A stretch of 64,000 bases of DNA from Acidovorax sp. GW101-3H11. GTDB taxonomy: Bacteria; Pseudomonadota; Gammaproteobacteria; Burkholderiales; Burkholderiaceae_C. This document shows positions 25,747-34,909 of this stretch, piece by piece (position 1 is the stretch's first letter; each line of letters begins with the position of its first letter). The DNA is taken from contig NZ_LUKZ01000001.1 in NCBI RefSeq assembly GCF_001633105.1, positions 151,350 through 215,349 on the forward strand, given 5' to 3'. The notes under the pieces are model-generated. The model was not told the origin of the DNA, searched no databases, and saw only the letters and a list, made by a program, of their open reading frames with translations. The translations under genes were made by a program, and so were the position numbers.

Positions 25747-27324
25747 TCAGGTCACCGGCGCCGGATTGAACAGCACCAAGGCGTTGTGCAGCTTCCACTG
25801 CTCCGCCCAGGTCTTCTTGCGGCCACTGGCCACATCGAGCAGCAGGTGGAACATCTCCCAGCCCAGCTCCTCGATGGAGGCTTCGCCATCCGCTATCTTG
25901 CCCGCGTTGATGTCCATCAGGTCATGCCAGCGGCGCGCCAGGTCAGTGCGCGTGGCCACCTTGACCACCGGGCATTCGGCCAGGCCGTAGGGCGTGCCCC
26001 GGCCGGTGGTGAACACGTGCAGGTTCATGCCTGCGGCCAGTTGCAGCGTACCGCAGATGAAGTCGCTCGCGGGGGTGGCGGCGTACACCAGGCCACGCTG
26101 GTCGCGGCGCAGCTTTTCGCCGGGGGCCAGCACGTGCGAGATGGGCGCGGTGCCGCTCTTGATGATGGAGCCCATGGCCTTCTCGGCGATGTTCGACAGC
26201 CCGCCCGCCTTGTTGCCGGGCGTGGTGTTGGCGGCGCGGTCTACGCGGCCACGGTCCAGGTAGCGGTCGTACCAGCCCAGTTCGCGCACGATGGATTCGG
26301 CCACTTCGGGCGTGGCAGCGCGGCTGGTGAGCTGCTCCACGGCGTCGCGCACCTCGGTGTTCTCGCTGAACATCACCGTGGCACCCGCGCGCACCAGCAG
26401 GTCTGCGCAAAAGCCCACGGCCGGGTTGGCGGTGACGCCCGAGAACGCATCGCTGCCGCCGCACTGCACGCCCAGCACCAGCTCGCTGGCCCGGATGGTC
26501 TCGCGGCGGCGGGCGTTGAGGCGTTCGAGGTGCGGACGCGCGCTCTGCACGATGTGGTCGAGCATGGACATGAAGCCCACATGCTCGTCGGCCTGCAGGC
26601 ACACCGTCTCGGGCCCCAGGGCTGCATCGCGCTCGTCGGCGATGGGGAAGCTGCCCGCGGGTAGGAGGCGGTCAGGCTGCAGCTTTTCGCAACCCAGGCT
26701 GACCACCATGACCTCGCCACCGAAATTGGGGTTGAGGCTGATGTTGCGCAGCGTGCGGATGGGGATGATGGCGTCCGGCGCATCAATCGCCACGCCACAG
26801 CCGTAGGTGTGTTCGAGGCCGATCACGTCGTCAACCTGCGGATACAACGGCAGCAGTTCGTCCTTGATGCGGCGCACCGCGTTGGCCACCACACCCGCCA
26901 CGCACTGCACGGTGGTGGTGATGGCCAGGATGTTGCGTGTGCCCACCGAGCCATCGGCGTTGCGGTAGCCCTCGAAGGTGTAGCCTGTGAGCGGCTCCAG
27001 CACCGGCGGCTTCACCGTGGCCATGGGCAGGCCTTCGAGCGCGCGGGCCGAGGGCATCTGCAGCAGGCGCTCGTGCACCCAGCTTCCCGCCGGGATGGCC
27101 TTGAGCGCATAGCCGATGGGCACGTTGTAGCGGCGCACCACGTCCCCTTCGGCCATGTCCGACAACGCTACCTTGTGGCCCTGCGGCACCTTGTCACGCA
27201 ATGTGATGCCTGCGCCTGGCACGCCGGGCGGCAGCACCGTGCCGGCAGGCAGGCCCCCGTCGTTGGCGACGATGGCGACGTTGTCATCCGGGTGCATGCG
27301 GATGGTGAGGGCGGGTCGGTTCAT
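25747..27324 (-). CDS. garD: UxaA-family aldarate/altronate dehydratase, GarD-like
   Basis: The 525-residue protein matches the length and layout of galactarate dehydratase GarD. It has an N-terminal SAF domain (about residues 8-90), then the large catalytic part with family motifs [26 protein letters not shown] and [12 protein letters not shown]. GarD-type enzymes convert galactarate to 5-dehydro-4-deoxyglucarate, while the related UxaA enzymes dehydrate altronate. Uronate dehydrogenase, a lactonase and a semialdehyde dehydrogenase in the same locus favour the aldarate reaction. It is the last gene of the leftward operon, 34 bp after the lactonase gene. Confidence 0.82.
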   Translation of the reverse strand: MNRPALTIRMHPDDNVAIVANDGGLPAGTVLPPGVPGAGITLRDKVPQGHKVALSDMAEGDVVRRYNVPIGYALKAIPAGSWVHERLLQMPSARALEGLPMATVKPPVLEPLTGYTFEGYRNADGSVGTRNILAITTTVQCVAGVVANAVRRIKDELLPLYPQVDDVIGLEHTYGCGVAIDAPDAIIPIRTLRNISLNPNFGGEVMVVSLGCEKLQPDRLLPAGSFPIADERDAALGPETVCLQADEHVGFMSMLDHIVQSARPHLERLNARRRETIRASELVLGVQCGGSDAFSGVTANPAVGFCADLLVRAGATVMFSENTEVRDAVEQLTSRAATPEVAESIVRELGWYDRYLDRGRVDRAANTTPGNKAGGLSNIAEKAMGSIIKSGTAPISHVLAPGEKLRRDQRGLVYAATPASDFICGTLQLAAGMNLHVFTTGRGTPYGLAECPVVKVATRTDLARRWHDLMDINAGKIADGEASIEELGWEMFHLLLDVASGRKKTWAEQWKLHNALVLFNPAPVT

Positions 27325-27358
27325 CGGTGGCGCGGTCTCGTCAATTTATGCAATCTCA

Positions 27359-28390
27359 TCAGGCATCAGGCTGCATGGGCAGCACGGTGATCCAGTTCGG
27401 GTTGAGCCCCACATCGTGCTCGGCCACCTGGGTCAGGGCCCCGCTGCCAGGCGCGATCAAGTGCACACCCACGCGGTGGCTGATCTGGCCTGCGGCAATC
27501 AGGTGGCGCCCGTCCGGAGTGATGACAAAGCCCCGTGGCTGCAGTTGCGTAGACCAGTAGTCGATGGGGGCCAGCCGGCCGGTGACCGCATCGACGGCAA
27601 ACCCGGCCAGGGTGTGGCTGTTGCGTTCGCTGGTGTACAGCCAGTGGCCATCAGCGCTCAGGTGCAGGTCTGCGCCCCAGGCCGGGCCTGTGGAGCCCGG
27701 TGGCAATGTGGGCAGGCTTTGCAGCAGCTCCAGGCCGCCGCTGGCTTCGTCCCAGCCCAGCACATGCACGCAGGCATCCAGCTCCCCCAGCAGGTAGATG
27801 CGGTCGCCCCGCGCGTTGAAGCGCAGGTGCCGAGGACCTGTGCCTGCTGGCAGGGCGAACACGGCAGGGTCGGTGGGTTGCAGCGCGCCCGTGGCGGCGT
27901 CGAATCGGTAACGGTGCAATTGCCCGCCCCCCAGTGAGGCGGCCAGCACGAAGCGGTTGCCGGGGCTGGCCAGCGCACTGTGGGCGTGGCGACCGGTGGC
28001 GTATGTGGTGGCACCACGTCCCGCAGCGACCACCCCGTCGGCAGCGATGGCCTGCACTGCGACCAGGTCTGCGCCGTAGGAAGCACTCAGCAGCCAGCGC
28101 CCCGTGCCATCGGTCGCCACATGGGCCATGCTGGCGGGCAACGCAGCCTCGCCCAACACCTCAGCCCGGCCCGCGCGCGCATCCACCGCCAGGGTGACCA
28201 CGGCCAGCGGATCGCTACGGCGCGCCACATACAGGCGCTTGCCGTCCGGGCTGAGCGCCATGGGCATGAGCTGGCCGCCTAGCGCCAGGACCTGCTCAGT
28301 GCGCAGCAGCCCCGTTTCGGAGGACAGATGCAGTACGTGCAGTTCGCCGCTGTCCGCGCAGGAGACAAATACCAGGGTGTCGTTGTCCAT
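27359..28390 (-). CDS. Beta-propeller lactonase family protein
   Basis: The 343-residue protein has the repeated blade pattern of the seven-bladed lactonase/YbhE family (for example MALSPDGKRLYVARR, HLRFNARGDRIYLLGEL and GFVITPDGRHLIAAG). Family members hydrolyse sugar lactones, such as 6-phosphogluconolactone. Here, between the transporter and the dehydratase genes, the likely substrate is the galactaro- or glucaro-lactone made by uronate dehydrogenase. No signal peptide is seen, so it should be cytosolic. Its start lies 6 bp from the end of the large TRAP subunit gene. Confidence 0.8.
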   Translation of the reverse strand: MDNDTLVFVSCADSGELHVLHLSSETGLLRTEQVLALGGQLMPMALSPDGKRLYVARRSDPLAVVTLAVDARAGRAEVLGEAALPASMAHVATDGTGRWLLSASYGADLVAVQAIAADGVVAAGRGATTYATGRHAHSALASPGNRFVLAASLGGGQLHRYRFDAATGALQPTDPAVFALPAGTGPRHLRFNARGDRIYLLGELDACVHVLGWDEASGGLELLQSLPTLPPGSTGPAWGADLHLSADGHWLYTSERNSHTLAGFAVDAVTGRLAPIDYWSTQLQPRGFVITPDGRHLIAAGQISHRVGVHLIAPGSGALTQVAEHDVGLNPNWITVLPMQPDA

Positions 28391-28396
28391 GCCCGC

Positions 28397-29680
28397 TCAC
28401 AGTCCCATCGCGCGGGGCAGCCACAGCGAAATCGCGGGCACGTAGGTCACCATCAGCAACACCACAAACAGCGCCACAAAGAACGGCATCATGGCCCGGG
28501 TCACGATGCCCAGCGGCAGCTTGGCTACGGCAGCCCCGGTAAAGAGCACCGTGCCCACGGGCGGCGTGATGAGGCCAATGCCCAGGTTGACCATCATGAT
28601 CATGCCGAAGTGCACCGGGTCCACACCCAGCATCTTGACCACCGGCAACAGGATGGGCGTGAGGATAAGGATGAGCGGGGACATGTCCATCAGGCAGCCC
28701 AGCAGCAGCAGCATGATGTTGATCATGGCGAGGATGACGTACTTGTTGTCCGACAGGCTGGTGAGGAAGGCTGTGACCTTCATGGGGATCATCATCATCG
28801 TCATGAGGTAGCCAAAGGCCGCCGCAAAGCCGATGAGGATCATCACCACCGTGACGGTCTTCACGGTGCGGTGCACCAGCTTGGGCAGGTCGCGCCACTT
28901 GTAGTCGCGGTAGATGAACATGGTCACGAAGAACGCCCACACCACCGCAATCGACGCCGACTCGTTGGCCGTGAACACGCCCGACAGGATGCCGCCCAGG
29001 ATGATGACCATGGTCATCAGGCCCCACAGCGCCTCCACACAGATCTTGAGCGCCTGCTTGAGCGGGATCACCTCGCCCTTGGGGTAGCCTTCCCGGTGCG
29101 CGGTGAACAGGCACAACGCCGCGAGCGTGAGCCCCATGAGCAGCCCCGGCAGCACGCCGGCCATGAACAGCGCGGCAATCGACACCGTGCCCCCTGCCGC
29201 CAGCGAATACAGCACGGCGTTGTGGCTGGGCGGGATCAGGATGGCCTGCACCGAACCGCTGACCGTGACGGCCGTGGCGAACGGGCGCGGGTAGCCTTTC
29301 TTTTCCATCTCGGGAATCAACACCGAGCCAATCGAGGCCGTGTCAGCCACCGACGAGCCCGAGATGGCGCCAAAAAACGTGGACGCCAGGATGTTGACCA
29401 GCGACAGCCCGCCTCGGATAAAGCCCACCAGCACGCCCGCAAACGCCACCAGGCGCCGCGCCATGCCGCCCTCGGCCATGATCGCGCCAGCCAGCACGAA
29501 GAACGGAATGGCCAGCAGCGAGAACTTGTTGACGCCCGAAGCCACCTGGATCATGACCGCGTCCAGTGGCAGATCGATCCACAGCGCGCCCGCCAGCGCA
29601 GACAGGCCCAGCGAATACGCAATCGGCACGCCGATCATCATGAGCACAAAGAAGGTGCCCAGCAGTACCAAGGTATCCAT
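28397..29680 (-). CDS. TRAP transporter large permease (DctM)
   Basis: The 427-residue protein has around twelve hydrophobic helices. It shows DctM family features such as the N-terminal FFVLMMIGVPIAYSLGLSAL, IPFFVLAGAIMAEGGMARRL and LITPPVGTVLFTGAAVAKL. It forms the Na+-coupled translocation channel of a tripartite TRAP transporter together with the small subunit 2 bp upstream and the binding protein beyond it. The surrounding catabolic genes point to uronates or aldarates as cargo. Confidence 0.92.
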   Translation of the reverse strand: MDTLVLLGTFFVLMMIGVPIAYSLGLSALAGALWIDLPLDAVMIQVASGVNKFSLLAIPFFVLAGAIMAEGGMARRLVAFAGVLVGFIRGGLSLVNILASTFFGAISGSSVADTASIGSVLIPEMEKKGYPRPFATAVTVSGSVQAILIPPSHNAVLYSLAAGGTVSIAALFMAGVLPGLLMGLTLAALCLFTAHREGYPKGEVIPLKQALKICVEALWGLMTMVIILGGILSGVFTANESASIAVVWAFFVTMFIYRDYKWRDLPKLVHRTVKTVTVVMILIGFAAAFGYLMTMMMIPMKVTAFLTSLSDNKYVILAMINIMLLLLGCLMDMSPLILILTPILLPVVKMLGVDPVHFGMIMMVNLGIGLITPPVGTVLFTGAAVAKLPLGIVTRAMMPFFVALFVVLLMVTYVPAISLWLPRAMGL

Positions 29681-29682
29681 GA

Positions 29683-30201
29683 TCAGGCGCCTTCCGTCAG
29701 TTCTTCAAAACGCACGATGCGCCGGTGGTTCTGTGGCCCGAAGACCATCTTCTCCAGCACGAACAGCAGCGTGACGGCCGCGCCGATGGGCAGCGATGCA
29801 TAGGTGGCGCCCACAGGCAACCAGGGCAGCTCGGCAATGCCCTGTCCCCAGGTCTCGATGCACAGGTTGGTGCCGTACCAGGCCACAAAACCGCAGATGA
29901 CCAACATCAGCACATCCACCAACACCGCCAGCAGCCGCTGCAGCGGGGCGGGCAATTTTTCGGTGAGCATGTTGACGGCAATGTGGCCGCCCGCACGGTA
30001 GGCCGCCGCAGCGCCGATGAAGGTGAACACCATCATCAGCAGGATGGCAATGGGTTCGGGCCACTGCGACCCAGTGCCCATCACGTAGCGGCTGAACACG
30101 CCCCACGGGATGATCAGCGACATGAAGAAGATGGCCGTGCCGGCGGCCCAGATGGTGGCCAGGTACAGGCGGTCCATCCAGCGCAAGAAGGGGTGGTCCA
30201 T
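29683..30201 (-). CDS. TRAP transporter small permease (DctQ)
   Basis: The 172-residue protein has four hydrophobic helices and the DctQ-type pattern (VFSRYVMGTGSQWPEPIA and AAAYRAGGHIAVNML). It supports the large subunit and helps contact the binding protein. I chose the ATG at 30201, giving an N-terminus MDHPFLRWMDRLYLATIW as in the family; a longer start at 30255 is possible but unsupported. It lies 2 bp before the large permease gene. Confidence 0.88.
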   Translation of the reverse strand: MDHPFLRWMDRLYLATIWAAGTAIFFMSLIIPWGVFSRYVMGTGSQWPEPIAILLMMVFTFIGAAAAYRAGGHIAVNMLTEKLPAPLQRLLAVLVDVLMLVICGFVAWYGTNLCIETWGQGIAELPWLPVGATYASLPIGAAVTLLFVLEKMVFGPQNHRRIVRFEELTEGA

Positions 30202-30289
30202 ACAAGTGGGTCCAGGAGAGTTCCAGGGGACAAAGAAAAAGACGCAGACGCCCACCAGAAGCTTTGCCTGCGCAAGACTGGAGCGGTGC

Positions 30290-31279
30290 TTACTTCACCG
30301 CTTCGATGCGCTTCATCAGGTCCGCATAGTTGGCGCCGTACTTGGCGCGCACGGGGGCCGTGGCGTCATAGAAAGCCTTGGTGTCCACGTTGATGAACTC
30401 CACGCCCGCTGCCTTGAGCTTGGCGGTGTAGTCCTCCACGCTCTTGTCCCACAGGGCGCGCTGCTCCAGCTGCGCCTCGCGGCCAAACTTCTTGAGCAGG
30501 GCCTGGTCGTCCTTGCTGAGCTTGTCCCATGTGACCTTCGACACCACCAGCAGTTCGGGAATGATCAGGTGGTTGGTCTGCGTGTAGAACTTGGCGCCCG
30601 TGCTGTAGTGGTTGCTGGTGAAGAAGCTGGGCGCATTGTTTTCAGCGCCATCCACCACGCCGGTCTGCAGGGCAGTGAACACTTCGCCATAACCCATCGA
30701 GATGCCGTTGCCCCCCATGGCGTTCATGGTGTCCACAAACAGCGGGTTGCCCATCATGCGCACCTTCTGGCCCTTGAGGTCGGCGGGGCTGCGCACCGGC
30801 TTCTTGGTGTACAGGCTGCGCGAGCCTCCATCCATCCAGCCAATGGCCACCAGCTTGGCAGGCGATGCGCTGATCTTGGCCAGCAGCTCGTCTCCAATCG
30901 CGCCGTCGATCACCGCACGCATATGGTCCTGGCTGCGGAACACGAAGGGCATGTTGAACACGTTCACCTCAGGCACCACCGTGCCCACCGGGCCGAGCGA
31001 GGTGCGCAGGATGTTGATGGCGCCGAACTGCGTCTGCTCGATCATTTCCTTCTCGCCGCCCAGCACGCCACCGGGGAAGGTCTGGATCTTCAGGCGGCCA
31101 TTGGTGGCCGCGTCGAGCTTCTTGCCCATGTTCTCCACCGCCACCACGTTGGGGTAACCAGCGGGGTGCACGTCGGCCGCCTTCAGCACCATGGACTGGG
31201 CCCGGGCGGCAACGGGAAGCATTGCCATCGCGGCCACAGCGGCGGCGCAGGCAGTCAGCAGGGATCGGCGAAAGGTCAT
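30290..31279 (-). CDS. TRAP transporter periplasmic solute-binding protein (DctP)
   Basis: The 329-residue protein has a signal peptide (about residues 1-27, ending ARAQS) and the DctP fold. Motifs include VLKAADVHPAGYPNVVAVENM, the ligand-arginine region LKGQKVRMMGNPLF, and GVVDGAENNAPSF. The combination with uronate dehydrogenase and an aldarate dehydratase suggests that it binds galacturonate, glucuronate or an aldarate. It is the second gene of the leftward operon, 64 bp after the dehydrogenase gene. Confidence 0.92.
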   Translation of the reverse strand: MTFRRSLLTACAAAVAAMAMLPVAARAQSMVLKAADVHPAGYPNVVAVENMGKKLDAATNGRLKIQTFPGGVLGGEKEMIEQTQFGAINILRTSLGPVGTVVPEVNVFNMPFVFRSQDHMRAVIDGAIGDELLAKISASPAKLVAIGWMDGGSRSLYTKKPVRSPADLKGQKVRMMGNPLFVDTMNAMGGNGISMGYGEVFTALQTGVVDGAENNAPSFFTSNHYSTGAKFYTQTNHLIIPELLVVSKVTWDKLSKDDQALLKKFGREAQLEQRALWDKSVEDYTAKLKAAGVEFINVDTKAFYDATAPVRAKYGANYADLMKRIEAVK

Positions 31280-31343
31280 GGTTTGTCTCCGGTGGAATGG
31301 TTTTTGAGAGATGCGGAATGGACGGGAATCCCGGCGCCGGGGG

Positions 31344-32162
31344 TCATTCGAAAGGGCCGGTGTGCACGAACGGACCGCCCTGGTAGATCACAGCGGGGTC
31401 GGTCAGGTCGGGGTGCGGATCGGCGACTTCGACCTTGGCGCGGAAGGGCTCGGAGCTGTCCTCTGGCCGGTAGCCGATGTGACGCGCCAGGGTGTTGTCC
31501 CACCAGGTGGTGGTGTTGTCGCCCATGCCATAAATGATGCTGTGGCCCACCACGGGCGCGGTGAGGCTGGCGACCACCAGGCGCTCCAGGTCGTCGTAGC
31601 TCATCCAGGTAGCGAGCATGCGGCGGTTGCGCGGCTCGGGGAAGGAAGAGCCAATGCGCAGGCAGACGGTTTCGATGCCGTAGCGGTCGAAGTAAAAGCG
31701 CGAGAGGTCCTCGCCAAACGCCTTGGAGACGCCGTAGAGCCCATCGGGGCGCGCCGGGTCGCGCAGGCCGACCACCTCGTCCTGGCGATAAAAACCCGTC
31801 ACATGGTTGGAGCTGGCAAACACCACCCGTTTAACGCCTTGCTTGCGCGCCGCTTCATACAAGTTGTAGACGCCGACGATGTTGGCCTGCAGGATGGGTT
31901 CCCAGGGCTGCTCGGTGGACACGCCCCCGAGGTGCACCACGGCATCGACGCCCTCCAGCAGGCCGAGCACAGCGCCGGCATCTTCAAGGCGTGCGGGGCG
32001 CAGTTCCTCTCCTGCACCTTCATCGCCCAGGTTCGCGATGTCCGACAGGCGCAAGGTGGTGCAGTAGGCCTTCAGCCGGGTGCGCAGCTCCTGGCCCAGG
32101 CCTCCGGCAGCTCCGGTCAGCAGCAGGCGTTGAAAGCGAAGAGGCGTCGGGTGGCAAGGCAT
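31344..32162 (-). CDS. udh: Uronate dehydrogenase-like NAD-dependent short-chain/epimerase-fold enzyme
   Basis: The 272-residue protein has the Rossmann motif TGAAGGLGQ at residues 16-24, a conserved HLGGVSTEQPWEPILQANI segment and the catalytic pair in YGVSK (about residues 134-138). Length and the sequence around SSNHVTGFY match uronate dehydrogenases, which oxidise galacturonate or glucuronate to the aldaro-lactone with NAD+. The start at 32162 gives the family length; ATG 32219 lies within the operator-like region. It is the first gene of the leftward operon and is divergent from the FadR-type regulator. Confidence 0.85.
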   Translation of the reverse strand: MPCHPTPLRFQRLLLTGAAGGLGQELRTRLKAYCTTLRLSDIANLGDEGAGEELRPARLEDAGAVLGLLEGVDAVVHLGGVSTEQPWEPILQANIVGVYNLYEAARKQGVKRVVFASSNHVTGFYRQDEVVGLRDPARPDGLYGVSKAFGEDLSRFYFDRYGIETVCLRIGSSFPEPRNRRMLATWMSYDDLERLVVASLTAPVVGHSIIYGMGDNTTTWWDNTLARHIGYRPEDSSEPFRAKVEVADPHPDLTDPAVIYQGGPFVHTGPFE

Positions 32163-32207
32163 GGCGGTTACAAAGGCAGAGGTTCTTGGTACAGTGGAAG
32201 CACATTT

Positions 32208-32234
32208 GTTGAACGTCATCAGTTGTCGTACAAC
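32208..32234. promoter_or_regulatory. Operator-like dyads between udh and the FadR-type regulator
   Basis: GTTGAACGTCATC (32208-32220) is followed by the dyad GTTGTCGTACAAC (32222-32234). The first sequence matches 11 of 13 bases of GTTGTATGTCATC, found on the minus strand upstream of the semialdehyde dehydrogenase gene at 33141-33162. The shared element lies in both regulatory gaps of the locus, as expected for binding sites of the locus regulator. Confidence 0.6.
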
Positions 32235-32287
32235 GAAATGCAATGTACTGCTTCTGCCCCCGGCGCCCCATAGGGATAACACCAAGA

Positions 32288-33016
32288 ATGACCATTGACA
32301 CCACCCTTCGCCGCAAGCCCCGCACCCTGGCCCTGGAGCTGGTGGAGTCCCTCGGAGACCGCATCCGGGACGGCCGCCTGGCACTGGGCGACAAGCTGCC
32401 CACCGAGGCGGCCATCATGGCCGAGTTCAGCGTCAGCCGCACCGTGGTGCGCGAGGCGATCTCCAAGCTGCAGGCCTCGGGTCTGGTGGAAACGCGGCAC
32501 GGCATCGGCACCTTTGTGCTGGGGCTGGGCCAGGCACCTGGCTTCAAGATCACGCCCGACCAGTTCAGCACCCTGCGCGATGTGATTGCCGTCCTGGAGC
32601 TGCGTATTGGAGTGGAAACTGAAGCCGCCGCGCTGGCCGCGCAGCGCCGCACCGAGGCCAATCTGAAGGCCATGCGCGAGGCGCTGGACGCCGTGGCAGC
32701 CGCCGTGGATGCAGGCCGCGACGCGGTGGCGGCGGACTTCCAGTTCCACCTGGAAATCGCACGTGCCACGCAGAACAGCCACTTCGCCGAGCTGATGGGC
32801 ACGCTGGGCAGCATGATCATCCCGCGCGCGCGTTTGGCGGCCATGGATTCGGCCAACGATGAGCGCAGGCAGTACCTGCGGCGCGTCAATGGCGAACACG
32901 AAAGCATCTACGACGCCATCGTGGGCCAGGACCCGGACGCCGCCCGCGCCGCCATGCGCACCCACCTGGCCAACAGCCGCGAGCGTCGGCGCCGTGCGCA
33001 GGCAGAAGCCGGCTGA
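32288..33016 (+). CDS. FadR-type GntR-family regulator of hexuronate/aldarate genes
   Basis: The 242-residue protein has an N-terminal winged helix (about residues 10-78: ALGDKLPTEAAIMAEFSVSR, then TVVREAISKLQASGLVETRHG) and a C-terminal all-helical FCD domain (about 95-225). In this domain the metal/ligand-binding positions include the FQFHLEIA and GEHESIYDAI histidines. FCD regulators usually repress sugar-acid genes until their ligand binds. I chose the ATG at 32288; an upstream ATG at 32243 would add 15 unusual residues. It lies between two gene sets that share an operator-like sequence. Confidence 0.88.
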   Translation: MTIDTTLRRKPRTLALELVESLGDRIRDGRLALGDKLPTEAAIMAEFSVSRTVVREAISKLQASGLVETRHGIGTFVLGLGQAPGFKITPDQFSTLRDVIAVLELRIGVETEAAALAAQRRTEANLKAMREALDAVAAAVDAGRDAVAADFQFHLEIARATQNSHFAELMGTLGSMIIPRARLAAMDSANDERRQYLRRVNGEHESIYDAIVGQDPDAARAAMRTHLANSRERRRRAQAEAG

Positions 33017-33140
33017 GCATGAACGGCCCGCAGCGGCAACACCCCAGATGCCACCAGCCTAGCGCCCACCCCGCACTGCGGGACGGGTGCACAGGCAGTG
33101 GTCCCATGAGTAGTTACCCGCAGGCGCTCTCGACCATTTA

Positions 33141-33162
33141 TGTTGTACGATGACATACAACA
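33141..33162. promoter_or_regulatory. Operator-like dyad upstream of the semialdehyde dehydrogenase gene
   Basis: TGTTGTA (33141-33147) and TACAACA (33156-33162) form a perfect 7-bp inverted repeat with 8 bp between. On the minus strand it reads GTTGTATGTCATC, closely matching 32208-32220 in the divergent promoter region of the operon. It is likely bound by the adjacent FadR-type regulator. The 293-bp gap 33017-33309 holds nothing else that I can identify. Confidence 0.6.
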
Positions 33163-33309
33163 AAATCACTCCTGCCCGGCATGCGCCACGCACTGAGGCA
33201 CTGACTGGGGTTGCTGGCGCCATGGCACCCCACCCTGCGCGCCGGGTGCGCCTTGGCGCGCTACGGGCTTTGTTCTGATTTCTTCAACCCACCACACACC
33301 ACCACAGCC

Positions 33310-34749
33310 ATGCATGCAAACCTGATTGGCGGCGCCTGGACCGACGGCGTCCGCACCTACCAGAACACCAACCCCTCTGACACGCGCGACGTGATTGGCG
33401 ACTACGCCGTGGCCAGCCGCGAGCAGGCGCTGGACGCCGTGGCCGCCGCGCACGCGGCCTTCCCGGCATGGAGCCTCTCCACGCCCCAGCAGCGCTTCGA
33501 CATCCTGGACGCCGTGGGCAACGAGATCATCGCCCGCAAGGCCGAGCTGGGCGACCTGCTGGCCCGCGAGGAAGGCAAGACCCTGCCCGAAGCGATTGGC
33601 GAAGTGGGCCGTGCGGCCGCCATCTTCAAGTTCTTCGCTGGCGAGGCGCTGCGCCCCGGCGGTGAGGTGATGCCTTCGGTGCGCCCTGGCGTGGGCATCG
33701 AGATCACGCGCGAGCCGCTGGGCACCATCGGCATCATCACGCCGTGGAACTTCCCCATCGCTATTCCCGCGTGGAAAATCGCGCCCGCGCTGGCCTACGG
33801 CAATTGCGTGGTGTTCAAGCCTGCTGAAGTGGTGCCCGGTTCCGCCTGGGCTTTGGCCGACATCCTGCACCGCGCGGGCTTGCCAGCGGGCGTGTTCAAC
33901 CTGGTGATGGGCCGGGGTTCGGACGTAGGCGCCGTGCTGCTCGAAGACGAGCGCATTGCGGGCGTGAGCTTCACCGGCTCGGTGGGCACCGGCCAGCGTG
34001 TGGCCGCAGCCTGCGTGCCGCGCGGTGCCAAGGTGCAGCTCGAAATGGGCGGTAAAAACCCGTTTGTGGTGCTGGACGATGCGGACCTGAACGTGGCCGT
34101 GGGCGCGGCCATCAACAGCGGCTTCTTCTCCACCGGCCAGCGCTGCACCGCCAGCAGCCGCGTGATCGTGACCGAAGGCATCCATGACCGCTTCGTGGCC
34201 GCCATGGTCGAAAAGATGAAGACCCTGAAGGTGGACGACGCCCGCAAGGCCGGCACCGACATCGGCCCCGTGGTGGACGACCGCCAGCTGGCGCAGGACC
34301 TGGAATACATCGGCATCGGCCAGCAGGAAGGCGCCAAGCTCGCCTACGGCGGCGAAGCGCTGGAGAAGAACGCCGACGGCGCCCCGGGCTTTTACCTGCG
34401 CCCTGCCCTGTTCACCGAAACCACGCCCGGCATGCGCATCAACCGCGAAGAAATCTTCGGCCCCGTGGTCAGCGTGTTGCGCGCCAAGAACTACGAAGAA
34501 GCGCTGGCCCTGGCCAACGACACGCCCTTTGGCCTGGCCAGCGGCATCGCCACCACCAGCCTCAAGCACGCCACGCACTTCAAGCGCCACGCGCAAGCCG
34601 GCATGGTGATGGTGAACCTGCCCACGGCGGGCGTGGATTACCACGTGCCCTTCGGCGGCCGCAAGAGCAGCAGCTACGGCCCGCGCGAGCAGGGGCGCTA
34701 CGCGGCCGAGTTCTACACCACGGTGAAGACCGCGTACACGCAGGCATAG
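33310..34749 (+). CDS. Alpha-ketoglutarate semialdehyde dehydrogenase-like aldehyde dehydrogenase
   Basis: The 479-residue enzyme has the aldehyde dehydrogenase signature residues: Asn in TPWNFPIA, the cofactor loop FTGSVGTG, the catalytic Glu in LEMGGKNP and the catalytic Cys in GQRCTASS. Overall similarity and context place it as a 2,5-dioxopentanoate (alpha-ketoglutarate semialdehyde) dehydrogenase, which converts the last intermediate of the oxidative uronate pathway to 2-oxoglutarate. The ATG at 33310 starts the conserved N-terminus MHANLIGGAW; a start at 33211 lacks support. The gene is on the arm opposite the operon and is followed by a terminator-like hairpin. Confidence 0.85.
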   Translation: MHANLIGGAWTDGVRTYQNTNPSDTRDVIGDYAVASREQALDAVAAAHAAFPAWSLSTPQQRFDILDAVGNEIIARKAELGDLLAREEGKTLPEAIGEVGRAAAIFKFFAGEALRPGGEVMPSVRPGVGIEITREPLGTIGIITPWNFPIAIPAWKIAPALAYGNCVVFKPAEVVPGSAWALADILHRAGLPAGVFNLVMGRGSDVGAVLLEDERIAGVSFTGSVGTGQRVAAACVPRGAKVQLEMGGKNPFVVLDDADLNVAVGAAINSGFFSTGQRCTASSRVIVTEGIHDRFVAAMVEKMKTLKVDDARKAGTDIGPVVDDRQLAQDLEYIGIGQQEGAKLAYGGEALEKNADGAPGFYLRPALFTETTPGMRINREEIFGPVVSVLRAKNYEEALALANDTPFGLASGIATTSLKHATHFKRHAQAGMVMVNLPTAGVDYHVPFGGRKSSSYGPREQGRYAAEFYTTVKTAYTQA

Positions 34750-34762
34750 CCCTGCAGCGCGC

Positions 34763-34793
34763 TTGCGGGAGGCGTGGCACCGGGCTCCCGCAA
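34763..34793 (+). terminator. Terminator-like hairpin after the semialdehyde dehydrogenase gene
   Basis: The perfect 9-bp stem TTGCGGGAG (34763-34771) with CTCCCGCAA (34785-34793) encloses a 13-nt loop, 14 bp after the stop codon. The run after the stem (TTGAAAC) is not a good U-tract, so termination may be partial or Rho-aided. Confidence 0.5.
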
Positions 34794-34909
34794 TTGAAAC
34801 AGAGTGCATCAACCCGCGCCTACCCCCCGCGCCCAACGCCTGCCCCCGCTTATGATCCGCCGCGCTTTGCCAAAGCGCACGACACAACAACGGGGAGATG
34901 GGTGGTGGT

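Noticed and set aside
32163..32219. Longer start of uronate dehydrogenase at ATG 32219
   Set aside because: It overlaps the operator-like elements and gives a product longer than the family.
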